Positions 44,301-53,236 of a stretch of 64,000 bases of DNA are shown one piece after another. The notes beneath the pieces are model-generated. The model saw only the letters and a program-made list of their open reading frames with translations, did no database searches and was not told the DNA's origin. Each line of letters opens with the position of its first letter. Position 1 is the stretch's first letter. This stretch comes from Xanthomonas sp. GPE 39. Its GTDB lineage: Bacteria; Pseudomonadota; Gammaproteobacteria; Xanthomonadales; Xanthomonadaceae. The stretch lies in contig NZ_JZHZ01000007.1 of assembly GCF_000963005.1 (NCBI RefSeq), positions 1,488,567 to 1,552,566 on the forward strand, read 5' to 3'. A program made the position numbers and the translations under genes.

Positions 44301-47147
44301 ATGCCGCTATCACCCCTGTCCACAGCTCTTCTGCGTGGCGAAACGGAGCATCTGGGCGTGGACCAAGGCCTCATTGCAAGCTTGCTGCAGCATCCGCTTA
44401 CCTCGGCAATTGTCCTGCTGGACGCCGAAGGTAGGCCTCTGGCTGCCAATCAGTCAGCGCAGGTGTTGGGCTTGCCGCGCACCGTTGAGGCCTATGCCCA
44501 GCTCATGCGTGATATGCGCGAGCGATTGGTCGATGGTGAGAACATGCTGGCCTGTACGCTGCCTGGTAGCGCGGGGCGGCGGCTGGACGGTTGGTTGCGC
44601 TCCGTGCGCGACGAGAGCGGCGCTCTGCTTGCATACACTTTGAGCGTTCCTGAGCCGGTTGGCAGCGATGGCGCCACGCGTTGGGAGATCGCCCTTGAGA
44701 GCGCTGACCACGGCCTATGGGACTGGGACATTCCCAGCGACACAATCTTCCGTTCCGAGCGCTGGAAGCAGATGCTCGGTTACGCGGGTGACGCCCCATT
44801 CCACGGGTTCAACGGCTTGCTGCCGCTCGTACATGAGCAGGACAAGGAGCGCCTGCAGCAGGCGATCCGTGCCCATTTCGATGGCCGTACCGCGACCTAC
44901 ATGTGCGAGTTCCGCCTACGTGGGCAGGACGGGCATTGGCACTGGATCTTGGACCGTGGCCGGATCGTAGCGCGGACCGCCGATGGTCGTCCGCTGCGCA
45001 TGGTCGGCACGCATACGGATATCCACGAGCAGAAGCTGTTGGAGCAGCGTCTACTCGACCAACAGACCTTGCTGCGCGAGGCGCAGCGCATGACGTGCAT
45101 GGGCAGTTGGTCCTGGGATCCGCGACATGACCAGCTCTGGTGCTCGCACGAATTTCAGCGTGTCACCGGCTTGAATGAAGAGCAGGTACCCAATAGCCGC
45201 GCTTGGCTGCGTTTGCTCAGCCGTGATTCGTCGGTGCAATTGGTCTCGAGCTGGCGCCGCATGCGGCGCGATAAAAAACCTGTCAATTTTGAAGTGGAAC
45301 TGCGCTGTGACAACCACGCACCATTGCATCTGCGGGTCTGGGCACAGCCGCAGTTGGGAAGCGATGGCGCCATTCAACGTATTTTAGGCCAAGTCCAGAA
45401 CATCACCGAGCAACGCCAGACCGATGCGCTGATTCGCTGGCGTACCGAACTCCTCAACCGTGTTTCGGCGCTGGGTAAAATCGGTGGCTGCGAAATCGAA
45501 GTGTCCACCCGGCGCATGCAGTGGACCGAGGAGTGCTATCGGATTCATGGCCTGCGCAAGGAAACCATCGAGCTGCACCAGGCGCTTTCGCTATATACCC
45601 AAGACTCGCGCGATGCGTTCGAGGCTGCGTTGGCGCGGATCGTCGAAGGTAGCCTTCCGGAGCAATTGGACCTGTGTTTCCATCGTCCGTCGGGTCAGCG
45701 TATCTGGGTGCAGGTGCTGATCGAACTGGACGAACGCGATGGTCTACCGCCGCGCTTTGTGGTGCTGTTCCGCGACATCACTCACGAACGCGAGGCCAAC
45801 GAACGCATCGAACTGCTGGCGCACTACGACCTGTTGACCGGATTGCCGAACCGGCAATTGCTGCGCGAACAGTCCGAAAAGGCAATGCACGATGCGATAG
45901 AACGAGGCAGTACGTTGGCGATGCTGTTCGTCAATTTGGATGGCTTCAAAAGTATCAATGATTCTTTCGGCCATGCCGCCGGCGATGCTTTGTTGAAGCT
46001 GGCCGCATCGCGGATGCACCAGCAACTGCGCACCAGCGACCTGTTGGGTCGTTTAAGCGGCGATGAGTTCTTGCTGGTATTGCGCGATCTGGCCGAACCC
46101 GGTGATGCCGAACACGTCGCCCGTAAGCTGATCACGGCGCTGGCCGAGCCGTTGCCCAACGGCGAGAACGTCATCAAGATCGGGGCCAGCATCGGCATCG
46201 CGCTCATGGAGGACGGGCGTCAGGATTTCGACAGCTTGCTGCGCGCCGCCGACGCGGCGATGTACGCTGCCAAGGAATCCGGCCGCAATACTTGCCACTA
46301 CTACAGCCAGGACGTGTTGCTGCGCGCGCAGCGGCGTTTGGAGATCGAGCACGCGCTGCATGGGGCGCTGGACCGCGAGGAATTCTCGTTGGTGTACCAG
46401 CCGCTGGTGCATACGGCAGATGGTCATCCGCCGGCGGTCGAAGCGCTCCTGCGGTGGTACCGGCCCGGCCATGGCCATTGCAATCCGGCCGAATTCATTC
46501 CGATCGCGGAGGAGTGCGGGGAGATCGTGCGCCTGGGCGACTGGGTGATCAGCGAGGCTTGCCGTCAGGCGGCCGCCTGGGATGCGGCCGGACTGAGTTT
46601 CGACCGGGTCTCGGTCAATGTCTCGGCGATGCAGTTACGCGACCGTGGCTTTGCCGAGCGGGTGATCGAGCTATGCCAGCGCAACGGTTGGTCGCCGAAG
46701 CGACTGGAACTGGAGCTGACCGAGTCCGCTTTGATCCGCGACACCGAATCGTTACGGCGCTGCTTCGAACTGTTCGAGCAGGAAGGCGTGCTCCTGGCGG
46801 TGGACGATTTCGGCACCGGATTTTCCAATCTGCACTACCTCAATCGTTTCCCGGTACAACGGCTCAAGATCGACCGCAGCTTCGTGCAGGACATGTTGCA
46901 CGATAGCGGTACCGCCAAAGTCACCCAGGCGATCGTGCAGCTGGGCCACGCATTGGGCATGCAGGTGGTGGCAGAGGGCGTGGAAACAGTGCAGGAAGAT
47001 GAGCTGCTGCGCGAGCAGGGCTGCGACGAAATCCAGGGCTATCTGCATTCGCGGCCGCTGCCGCCGCGTGAACTGGCCGCCTGGTTGCGCGCGCGCCAGC
47101 ATGCCGAATCGGTACCGCAACCCTGTCTGGAGCTGGCGACGCCGTGA
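44301..47147 (+). CDS. PAS-GGDEF-EAL cyclic-di-GMP protein
   Basis: The 948-residue cytoplasmic protein has about four PAS domains (residues ~20-500), a GGDEF domain (from HYDLLTGLPNRQL near 508; active site SGDEF near 585) and an EAL domain (about 690-940). The EAL motifs are all canonical: EALLRW, ELTESAL, VDDFGTGFSN, LKIDRSFV and AEGVET, so phosphodiesterase activity is expected. SGDEF deviates by one residue from GGDEF; activity there is uncertain. It is divergent from the membrane kinase gene with 103 bases between them, in which I see no clear promoter class. Confidence 0.93.
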   Translation: MPLSPLSTALLRGETEHLGVDQGLIASLLQHPLTSAIVLLDAEGRPLAANQSAQVLGLPRTVEAYAQLMRDMRERLVDGENMLACTLPGSAGRRLDGWLRSVRDESGALLAYTLSVPEPVGSDGATRWEIALESADHGLWDWDIPSDTIFRSERWKQMLGYAGDAPFHGFNGLLPLVHEQDKERLQQAIRAHFDGRTATYMCEFRLRGQDGHWHWILDRGRIVARTADGRPLRMVGTHTDIHEQKLLEQRLLDQQTLLREAQRMTCMGSWSWDPRHDQLWCSHEFQRVTGLNEEQVPNSRAWLRLLSRDSSVQLVSSWRRMRRDKKPVNFEVELRCDNHAPLHLRVWAQPQLGSDGAIQRILGQVQNITEQRQTDALIRWRTELLNRVSALGKIGGCEIEVSTRRMQWTEECYRIHGLRKETIELHQALSLYTQDSRDAFEAALARIVEGSLPEQLDLCFHRPSGQRIWVQVLIELDERDGLPPRFVVLFRDITHEREANERIELLAHYDLLTGLPNRQLLREQSEKAMHDAIERGSTLAMLFVNLDGFKSINDSFGHAAGDALLKLAASRMHQQLRTSDLLGRLSGDEFLLVLRDLAEPGDAEHVARKLITALAEPLPNGENVIKIGASIGIALMEDGRQDFDSLLRAADAAMYAAKESGRNTCHYYSQDVLLRAQRRLEIEHALHGALDREEFSLVYQPLVHTADGHPPAVEALLRWYRPGHGHCNPAEFIPIAEECGEIVRLGDWVISEACRQAAAWDAAGLSFDRVSVNVSAMQLRDRGFAERVIELCQRNGWSPKRLELELTESALIRDTESLRRCFELFEQEGVLLAVDDFGTGFSNLHYLNRFPVQRLKIDRSFVQDMLHDSGTAKVTQAIVQLGHALGMQVVAEGVETVQEDELLREQGCDEIQGYLHSRPLPPRELAAWLRARQHAESVPQPCLELATP

Positions 47148-47177
47148 ATGTAAGCCAGCCCTGATCACGCGCTGGAC

Positions 47178-47205
47178 TTGCGGTGTCTGATGGGCTGGCT
47201 ATACT
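47178..47205 (+). promoter_or_regulatory. Possible sigma-70 promoter of the ABC transporter leader
   Basis: TTGCGG, a 16-base spacer, then TATACT. The -10 matches five of six of TATAAT and the -35 four of six of TTGACA. It lies 30 bases after the PAS-GGDEF-EAL stop and would give a leader of about 510 bases before the permease gene. Confidence 0.45.
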
Positions 47206-47238
47206 GCGCCACCATTGTTCCCGGCCAGAGGCCACTCA

Positions 47239-47366
47239 CCTTGGACAGTCATCCTAGACCGACGCTGCAGCTACCTAGCTGACAGGATTGCCATGGTCTG
47301 GGTTGTCCCAGATGGATCCCGTCCGCTCAGGATGGGATCATTCGCCAGCCTCGCTGAGTTGCTGGC
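47239..47366 (+). ncRNA. Candidate structured RNA leader upstream of an ABC transporter
   Basis: Five complementary elements follow one another: an outer CCTTGG/CCATGG stem (one mismatch) enclosing ATCCT/AGGAT and a perfect CAGCT/AGCTG hairpin; TCTGGG/CCCAGA with loop TTGT (47297-47312); a 10-bp GATCCCGTCC/GGATGGGATC stem with one G-U pair (47315-47339); and GCCAGC/GCTGGC (47344-47366). I recognise no known riboswitch family. The remaining gap (47367-47720) shows no convincing gene. Confidence 0.45.
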
Positions 47367-47720
47367 TCGATTCCCGCGCAAAGCAAGCCCGATCCGCGAA
47401 GACCCCAAGTGTTGGCCTACGGCATTTCCGTATCCGGAGCCATCCATGTGTCTGTCATCGCGATTGCTACTGCCCGCTACCATGACGGCGAGTCCGTCTG
47501 CTCACCTGCGCTGGTGTGCGCTGCGGCGCGTCTCAGTGCGGCGATACAGGCGGGTGCGCGCTGGCGTATGCAGGGCGCCCGGCATCGGCTACGGACCGGC
47601 CGAAAGCGGTTGACCCGCAGCGTACATTTTTCCCGGTCAGACTGATCGTTCGGCTGCGCGATCGCGCCAGCGTATTTTTCAATTGCCGCGGCTTCTTGCC
47701 GCCTTTGCCGGATCTTCCAC

Positions 47721-49475
47721 ATGGTTCCATTCGTTCGCGACCGTTCCGCGCCTGGACAGAGCGGGGCACGTCCCGGTGTGTTGCCCAACCTGCACGATCT
47801 GACGGTGTTCGCACTGCTGCTGGGCTTGGGCGTGCTGTTGCTGCATGGTGCCGCCGACATGCGCGCGCCGCTGCCGCCGCCCGGCACAACCTCGGTGTCG
47901 CTGGACCTATGGCAATTGCCCGAGTACGGCCTGCGCACCACCTTGCGCATGTTCGCGGCCATGGCGGCCTCGTTGTTGTTCACCTTCGTGGTGGCGACCC
48001 TGGCAGCCAAGAGCCGGCGTGCAGAGCGGGTGATCGTGCCCGCGCTGGACATCCTGCAGTCGGTGCCGGTGCTGGGTTTCCTTACCTTTACCGTGACCTT
48101 CTTTCTTGGCCTGTTTCCTGGTCGGCAGATCGGTGCCGAGCTGGCCTCGATCTTCGCCATTTTCACCAGCCAAGCCTGGAATATGGCGTTCTCGTTCTAC
48201 CAGTCACTGCGCAATGTGCCGCGCGATCTGGACGAGGTGGCGCGTGGTTTCGGCTTGAGCGCCTGGCAGCGGTTCTGGCGGCTGGAAGCGCCTTATGCCA
48301 CCCCATCGCTGATCTGGAACATGATGATGTCGATGTCCGGCGGCTGGTTCTTCGTCGTTGCCTCCGAGGCCATTACCGTTGGCGATCACACCTTGCAGCT
48401 ACCAGGCATCGGCGCTTACCTCGCACTGGCGATCGGCCAGCGTAACTTCGGCGCGGTCGCCTGGGCGGTGCTGGCGATGGCGGTGCTGATCGCCTTGTAC
48501 GACCAATTGTTGTTCCGTCCCATCGTTGCCTGGTCGGACAAATTCCGCGTCGAGTTGACCGCCTCGCAGGACAAGCCGCAGTCGTGGTTGTACGACTTAT
48601 TGCGCCGTACTCGTCTGATCAAGCGCCTGGCCGCGCCCTTGGCGTGGGCCTGGCAGCGCACTTTGCTGCTGCGATGGACGCCGCGACGAGCATCGGTGAA
48701 CACGGCGCAGGCGTCGCGGGGGCGCGGCGCGGTCTGGGGGGATCGTGTATGGGGTGCGTCGCTGGCTGCCGCGGGCTTGACGGCGGCTTGGTTTGCCTTC
48801 GACTACGGCCGCCACCATTTGAGTCTGCACGATCTGGGCGATGCGTTCTGCGGTGGCCTGGCCACCTTGCTACGGGTGGTTGTGCTGATTGCGCTTGCCA
48901 GTCTGGTATGGGTGCCGATCGGGGTCTGGATCGGTCTACGCCCGAAGGTGGCGCAACGGGTGCAGCCGTTGGCGCAGTTCCTGGCTGCGTTCCCCGCCAA
49001 CGTTCTATTCCCGTTTGTGGTCTTGGCAATCATCGCCACTGGCGCCAACCCGAACATCTGGCTGTCGCCACTGATGATATTGGGCACGCAGTGGTACATC
49101 CTGTTCAACGTGATTGCTGGCGCCAGTGCTTTTCCCACCGACCTGCGCGAAGCCGCCAGCATCTACCGGCTGCGCTCGTGGACGTGGTGGCGGCGAGTGA
49201 TTCTGCCGGGCATTTTCCCGTATTACGTGACCGGCGCGCTGACCGCTTCCGGTGGCTCTTGGAATGCCAGCATCGTGGCCGAGCTGGCCAGTTGGGGCGA
49301 TCGCCATGTGCAGGCCTACGGCCTGGGCTCCTATATCGCGCGTGCCACCGCGGCTGGCGATGGCGCACGGGTTCTGCTCGGTGTGGCGGTGATGTCGCTG
49401 TTCGTGAGCATCTTCAACCGTGCGGTGTGGCGGCGGCTATATGTCTTTGCCGAACGCCGGCTGCGTTTTGACTGA
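47721..49475 (+). CDS. ABC transporter duplicated permease (NitT/TauT-like)
   Basis: The 584-residue inner-membrane protein consists of two permease units in tandem, each with about five to six transmembrane helices. Each half has the binding-protein-dependent transport signature: DLDEVARGFGLSAWQRFWRL in the first and DLREAASIYRLRSWTWWRRV in the second. This is the fused permease arrangement of an anion-type ABC system. No periplasmic binding protein gene is adjacent, so the substrate is unknown. It starts at ATG 47721 after a long leader; the ATPase gene follows 16 bases later. Confidence 0.9.
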   Translation: MVPFVRDRSAPGQSGARPGVLPNLHDLTVFALLLGLGVLLLHGAADMRAPLPPPGTTSVSLDLWQLPEYGLRTTLRMFAAMAASLLFTFVVATLAAKSRRAERVIVPALDILQSVPVLGFLTFTVTFFLGLFPGRQIGAELASIFAIFTSQAWNMAFSFYQSLRNVPRDLDEVARGFGLSAWQRFWRLEAPYATPSLIWNMMMSMSGGWFFVVASEAITVGDHTLQLPGIGAYLALAIGQRNFGAVAWAVLAMAVLIALYDQLLFRPIVAWSDKFRVELTASQDKPQSWLYDLLRRTRLIKRLAAPLAWAWQRTLLLRWTPRRASVNTAQASRGRGAVWGDRVWGASLAAAGLTAAWFAFDYGRHHLSLHDLGDAFCGGLATLLRVVVLIALASLVWVPIGVWIGLRPKVAQRVQPLAQFLAAFPANVLFPFVVLAIIATGANPNIWLSPLMILGTQWYILFNVIAGASAFPTDLREAASIYRLRSWTWWRRVILPGIFPYYVTGALTASGGSWNASIVAELASWGDRHVQAYGLGSYIARATAAGDGARVLLGVAVMSLFVSIFNRAVWRRLYVFAERRLRFD

Positions 49476-49491
49476 TCCAAGGAGACCGATC

Positions 49492-50811
49492 ATGAGCTTT
49501 TCCGCAAGCGCTCCCGAGCGCGCACCGCTGGTCCGCGTACAGGGTGTGCGCAAGAGCTACGACAAGGGTGGGGCGACACCGTTGGTGGTGCTGGAGGACG
49601 TCGACCTGACCCTGAACTCCGGGCAGATCGTCGGTTTACTCGGCCGTTCCGGTTCGGGCAAGTCGACCTTGCTGCGCGCCATCGCCGGCTTGCTGCAGCC
49701 CAGCGCCGGCAGCATTGCCTTCCGCGACGCTGCGCCGAATCAAGCGCCCGACGACATTGCGATGGTGTTTCAAAGCTTCGCGCTGTTCCCATGGTTGACC
49801 GTACTGCAGAACGTGGAAGTCGGGCTGGAGGCGCGTGGGGTGGAGGTCGACGAACGGCGCCGCCGCTCGCTGGCGGCGATCGACCTGATTGGCCTGGATG
49901 GCTACGAGGGAGCCTATCCGAAGGAGTTGTCCGGAGGCATGCGCCAGCGCGTGGGTCTGGCGCGGGCGCTGGTGGTGCGACCGAAGCTGCTGCTGATGGA
50001 CGAGCCCTTCTCTGCGCTGGACGTGCTGACCGCCGAAACCTTGCGCACCGACCTGCTGGATCTGTGGTCGGAAGGACGTATGCCGATCGAATCGATCCTG
50101 ATGGTGACCCACAACATCGAGGAAGCGGTGTTGATGTGCGACCGCATCGTGATCTTCGGCGCCAATCCGGGCCGGGTGATCGGCGAGATTCAAGTCACCC
50201 TGCCGCAACCGCGCAATCGACTTGCGCCAGCGTTTCGCGCGCTGGTCGACGACATCTATGCGCGCATGACCGCCAGTCCGCAGCGTCCACAGGCACGCGA
50301 GGGCGTCTTTCCTGGCAGCGGCATTGCCATGGTGCTGCCGCGAGTGTCGAGCAATCTGCTGGCTGGCTTGATCGAGGCGGTCGCTGCCGAGCCCTACCAT
50401 GGCCGCGCCGACCTGCCACCTCTAGCGGCCGGTTTGCAATTGGAAGTCGACGAACTTTTCCCGATTGCCGAGACCCTGCAATTGTTGCGCTTTGCCGTCT
50501 TCGAAAAGGGCGATCTGCAGTTGACCCCAGCAGGGCAGCGTTTCGCCGAACTCGGCACCGATGCGCGCAAGCAACTGTTCGCCCAGCATCTGGCCACCTA
50601 TGTGCCGCTGGCCGCGCACATCCGGCGCGTGCTCGACGAGCGTCCAGCACACCATGCACCGGCGCGACGTTTCCGCGACGAGCTGGAGGATCACATGTCG
50701 GAGGACTATGCGACGGAAACCGTGCAGGCGGTGACCAGTTGGGCGCGTTACGCCGAGTATTTCGCCTACGACAAGCAGGCCGACCTGTTCTCGTTGGAAA
50801 ACCCGAGCTGA
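49492..50811 (+). CDS. ABC transporter ATP-binding protein with C-terminal extension
   Basis: The 439-residue protein has residues 1-260 forming an ABC ATPase: Walker A GRSGSGKS, Q-loop VFQSFALFPW, signature LSGGMRQRVGLARAL, Walker B LLLMDEPFSALD and switch His in VTHNIEEA. It resembles nitrate/sulfonate importers. Residues about 280-439 are an extra domain of the AAA-associated type (GLIEAVAAEPYHGRADLPPL; ELFPIAETLQLLRFAVFEKG) seen in this subfamily, possibly a sensing or regulatory module. ATG 49492 follows an AAGGAG ribosome site. Confidence 0.93.
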   Translation: MSFSASAPERAPLVRVQGVRKSYDKGGATPLVVLEDVDLTLNSGQIVGLLGRSGSGKSTLLRAIAGLLQPSAGSIAFRDAAPNQAPDDIAMVFQSFALFPWLTVLQNVEVGLEARGVEVDERRRRSLAAIDLIGLDGYEGAYPKELSGGMRQRVGLARALVVRPKLLLMDEPFSALDVLTAETLRTDLLDLWSEGRMPIESILMVTHNIEEAVLMCDRIVIFGANPGRVIGEIQVTLPQPRNRLAPAFRALVDDIYARMTASPQRPQAREGVFPGSGIAMVLPRVSSNLLAGLIEAVAAEPYHGRADLPPLAAGLQLEVDELFPIAETLQLLRFAVFEKGDLQLTPAGQRFAELGTDARKQLFAQHLATYVPLAAHIRRVLDERPAHHAPARRFRDELEDHMSEDYATETVQAVTSWARYAEYFAYDKQADLFSLENPS

Positions 50812-50857
50812 AGGGCGCGCGACGCAGCGACCTCAACGTGACAGCGGCGAGGATCGC

Positions 50858-51169
50858 TCAGTCGATGTCGTGCAAGACAAAATTGATGATCGGTTCCGGC
50901 GTGCCGGCAGCGTCGATGTCGGTTCCGTTCAGTCCCATGTCCCAGGCCAGACTGGCCCAGACGCTGTCGTCAATGCAGGCGTTCTGCGGCGTGGAGGGAC
51001 GGGCAATCTGCATCTTGTGCAGCTCGGCCTGGGCCAGTGTTTCCAGTTGGCGCAGGACGCTGCCCGTGTGCTGACGCAGCGGCACTGCTGGAGCAACTGC
51101 GTCCGCTGCCGGTGCGCATGTATCGCTCGGTACTGTGTCGCTCGTATCGCTGCGCGCATCGCAGGACAT
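50858..51169 (-). CDS. Small hypothetical protein
   Basis: Open frame of 103 residues from ATG 51169 with an AGAGGTG ribosome-like site. The N-terminal half is Ser/Asp/Ala-rich; the C-terminal half (LETLAQAELHKMQIARPSTP; VWASLAWDMGLNGTD) looks folded. No domain recognised. A further upstream ATG (51202) exists. It is separated from the methyl-accepting gene upstream by a strong hairpin. It could be a real xanthomonad-specific gene or a chance frame. Confidence 0.45.
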   Translation of the reverse strand: MSCDARSDTSDTVPSDTCAPAADAVAPAVPLRQHTGSVLRQLETLAQAELHKMQIARPSTPQNACIDDSVWASLAWDMGLNGTDIDAAGTPEPIINFVLHDID

Positions 51170-51230
51170 GACCGCACCTCTGGGAAGGGACTGGAAATGC
51201 ATCGGCTAGGCCAAGCGAGTAGGGCATAGA

Positions 51231-51262
51231 CGACACGCCCCGGTAGAACCGGGGACGTGTCG
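51231..51262 (-). terminator. Long hairpin downstream of the methyl-accepting gene
   Basis: A near-perfect 14-bp stem: CGACACG with CGTGTCG and CCCCGGT with ACCGGGG, one bulged base, loop AGA. It starts about 30 bases after the stop of the gene at 51293-52483. There is no T-run on either side, so termination is probable but not textbook. Confidence 0.6.
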
Positions 51263-51292
51263 ATTCATAGTGTGGAAGCGATCAAGCCAGAC

Positions 51293-52483
51293 TCAGAACA
51301 ATTCCACCGTGCCTGCGCCCATGCTCTGCTGCGCCACCGGCTTGTGCGGCGGGCGCTCCCATTCCGTGCGCATATCGCGCAGACGCTTGCCGACCCGCTG
51401 CAGCGCATCGATCAGTTCGCTGTCGAATACTCCGCCATTGCGGTGCAACAGTTCCTGCAGGGCCACCGCTTCGCGGTTGATCGCGGCCAGACGGTCCATG
51501 TGGGTATGCACGCCCCCCAGCGCCTGGGTCGCGATGTCCTCGAACTGCAGGGCGCGCACTGCTTCGGCGACACTGCTGTCGATGGAGCGGCCGCATTCGG
51601 AAATCTCGCGCATGCTGTCGCCGAGGGAGTGATTGATCGCCGCCACGTTATCGAGCATCGCCGCAGCCTCGGCGCGTGCCTCGCGGGAGCGGTCCATGTC
51701 GCGCGAGGCCATGTGTGAGACCGTCTCGCGCACCTTGGCGATGGCGTCCTTGGAGCTGTGCGCCAGCTTGCGTATCTGTTCGTTGAAGGTGGTGGAACGC
51801 TCGGACAGATTGCGTACCTCGTCGGCCACCACCGCGAAGCCGCGGCCCGCTTCGCCAGCGCGCGCCGCTTCGATGGCCGCATTCAACGCCAGCAGGTTGG
51901 TCTGGTCGGCGATCGACTTGACATCCTCCAGCAGGGCGAAGATGCCGTCCAGGTGCTGCGACATGTCGTCGATGTAGTGCACCGTGGTGCTGCTCTGGCC
52001 GCTGACTTGTTCCAGTGCTTCCACCAACTGTTCCATGCGCTGGCTGGCATGTTGGGCGAACCGGGCCACGTCCACCCCGGCGCCGCCTTCTTCGCCAGCA
52101 CGATCCACGATCCGTGCCAGCGCCACGCTCTGCTGACGCGATTTACGATTCATTGCCTCGAAGCTGTTGCCTAAGCCGCTGACCGCCTGGCGGATCAGTT
52201 CGCGGGCACGTTCGATATCCCCGCGCGATCCATCGATCTCATTGCCTACGAAGCTGCGCAGCTCGTTCAGTAATTGATCCTGTTCACGCATGATTTTGGC
52301 CTGTTCCGGCGAGCGCCGGCCTTGGCTGTAGATGGTCCAGGCGGCGAAGCCCAACCAGCTCAACGTCATCGTGGAGAGAATGGCCCAACGGACCGGGGCT
52401 GGCCAATCCAAGCCGGCAGCGATGGGGAACAGCAACGTCAGGGCAAGCGGAGCGGCCAGACGGATCAGGAGGCGTGAATACAT
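51293..52483 (-). CDS. Membrane-anchored methyl-accepting chemotaxis-type protein
   Basis: The 396-residue protein has two closely spaced N-terminal transmembrane helices ([17 protein letters not shown] and [17 protein letters not shown]) with hardly any periplasmic loop, then a cytoplasmic signalling domain. The receptor hairpin tip region reads [20 protein letters not shown] followed by [17 protein letters not shown], the conserved core. The C-terminus ([18 protein letters not shown]) resembles receptors that sense via the cytoplasm or membrane. ATG 52483 is preferred to an upstream GTG (52504). A sigma-28 type promoter lies 28 bases upstream, linking it to the flagellar regulon. Confidence 0.9.
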   Translation of the reverse strand: MYSRLLIRLAAPLALTLLFPIAAGLDWPAPVRWAILSTMTLSWLGFAAWTIYSQGRRSPEQAKIMREQDQLLNELRSFVGNEIDGSRGDIERARELIRQAVSGLGNSFEAMNRKSRQQSVALARIVDRAGEEGGAGVDVARFAQHASQRMEQLVEALEQVSGQSSTTVHYIDDMSQHLDGIFALLEDVKSIADQTNLLALNAAIEAARAGEAGRGFAVVADEVRNLSERSTTFNEQIRKLAHSSKDAIAKVRETVSHMASRDMDRSREARAEAAAMLDNVAAINHSLGDSMREISECGRSIDSSVAEAVRALQFEDIATQALGGVHTHMDRLAAINREAVALQELLHRNGGVFDSELIDALQRVGKRLRDMRTEWERPPHKPVAQQSMGAGTVELF

Positions 52484-52511
52484 GGACGTTCTCGGCAAAG
52501 TCACGATTGCT

Positions 52512-52538
52512 GTATCGGCCGCCCCCTGCTGCTCTTTA
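52512..52538 (-). promoter_or_regulatory. Sigma-28 type promoter of the methyl-accepting gene
   Basis: The minus strand reads TAAAGAGC, exactly 11 bases, then GCCGATAC. The -10 matches seven of eight bases and the -35 keeps TAAAG. Confidence 0.75.
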
Positions 52539-52621
52539 GGTGCGGACTGGCGTTAATCGTCTTAAGGCTATCGGATCCATTAACGTATCTGGCGAGTATT
52601 TGATGGCAAAAGCGTTGAGGT

Positions 52622-53236
52622 TCAGCGCAATGCCCGGTCTACGGCTTCACGCATGCGCCGCTTGGCCAGGAGGAAATCCCACAAACTACCGCCCAACTGC
52701 CGCCACAGGACCGCAGAGCGCACTGCGGCCAACAGCAGAGCACGGATCTCCGCGACCACCCCGGCCTGACCGAGATAATGTGGATTACCCTGTACCATCA
52801 CCCGAGGACGTAAGTGGCTGATAGTCTGAGCATAGAGCTGGCCCAGTGCTTCGATTACCTCAGGATGCGTACTGTCGCCATGCCGTTCCAGCAGTAAAGC
52901 GGCCCCAGTGATGCCGCGGCTGATTTTGCCATCGGTTTCGGTGTCGCTGACGAGACGACGCTCCAGTTGGATGACCGCCAGCGCCAGGCGTGGTAACACC
53001 TCGTCCTGACCCTGATTGCGAAAGTATTGGTGCAATAGGCGCATGCCAGGCACCAAGTCGCTGCGGTGGCCGTAAACCGCCTCTGCGCTCGGTGCATCGA
53101 TCCGGAACACGCTGTCGAGCAGAGTGCGGACCAATGATGCCTCCGAGTGGCCGGTTTCGGCGATACGGCGTACCTGCTGCAGGGCCTGGGCCATGCCTGC
53201 CAGCGCCAGCATGCGCGTATCCATGGTGTCGATCAT
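52622..53236 (-). CDS. hflD: High frequency lysogenization protein HflD homolog
   Basis: The 204-residue membrane-associated helical protein of the HflD (YcfC) family matches [35 protein letters not shown], and [20 protein letters not shown] followed by [11 protein letters not shown]. Cellular role is unclear. ATG 53236 overlaps the mnmA stop (ATGA). The order nudJ-mnmA-hflD is the same as in E. coli. Confidence 0.93.
   Translation of the reverse strand: MIDTMDTRMLALAGMAQALQQVRRIAETGHSEASLVRTLLDSVFRIDAPSAEAVYGHRSDLVPGMRLLHQYFRNQGQDEVLPRLALAVIQLERRLVSDTETDGKISRGITGAALLLERHGDSTHPEVIEALGQLYAQTISHLRPRVMVQGNPHYLGQAGVVAEIRALLLAAVRSAVLWRQLGGSLWDFLLAKRRMREAVDRALR

Noticed and set aside
47215-47613. 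132-codon plus-strand frame in the ABC transporter leader
   Set aside because: It has no ATG with a ribosome site, odd composition and frequent rare residues, and it runs through the predicted hairpins.
47477-48166. 229-codon minus-strand frame opposite the ABC permease start
   Set aside because: Antisense to a clear membrane protein; Arg/Ser/Lys-rich shadow.
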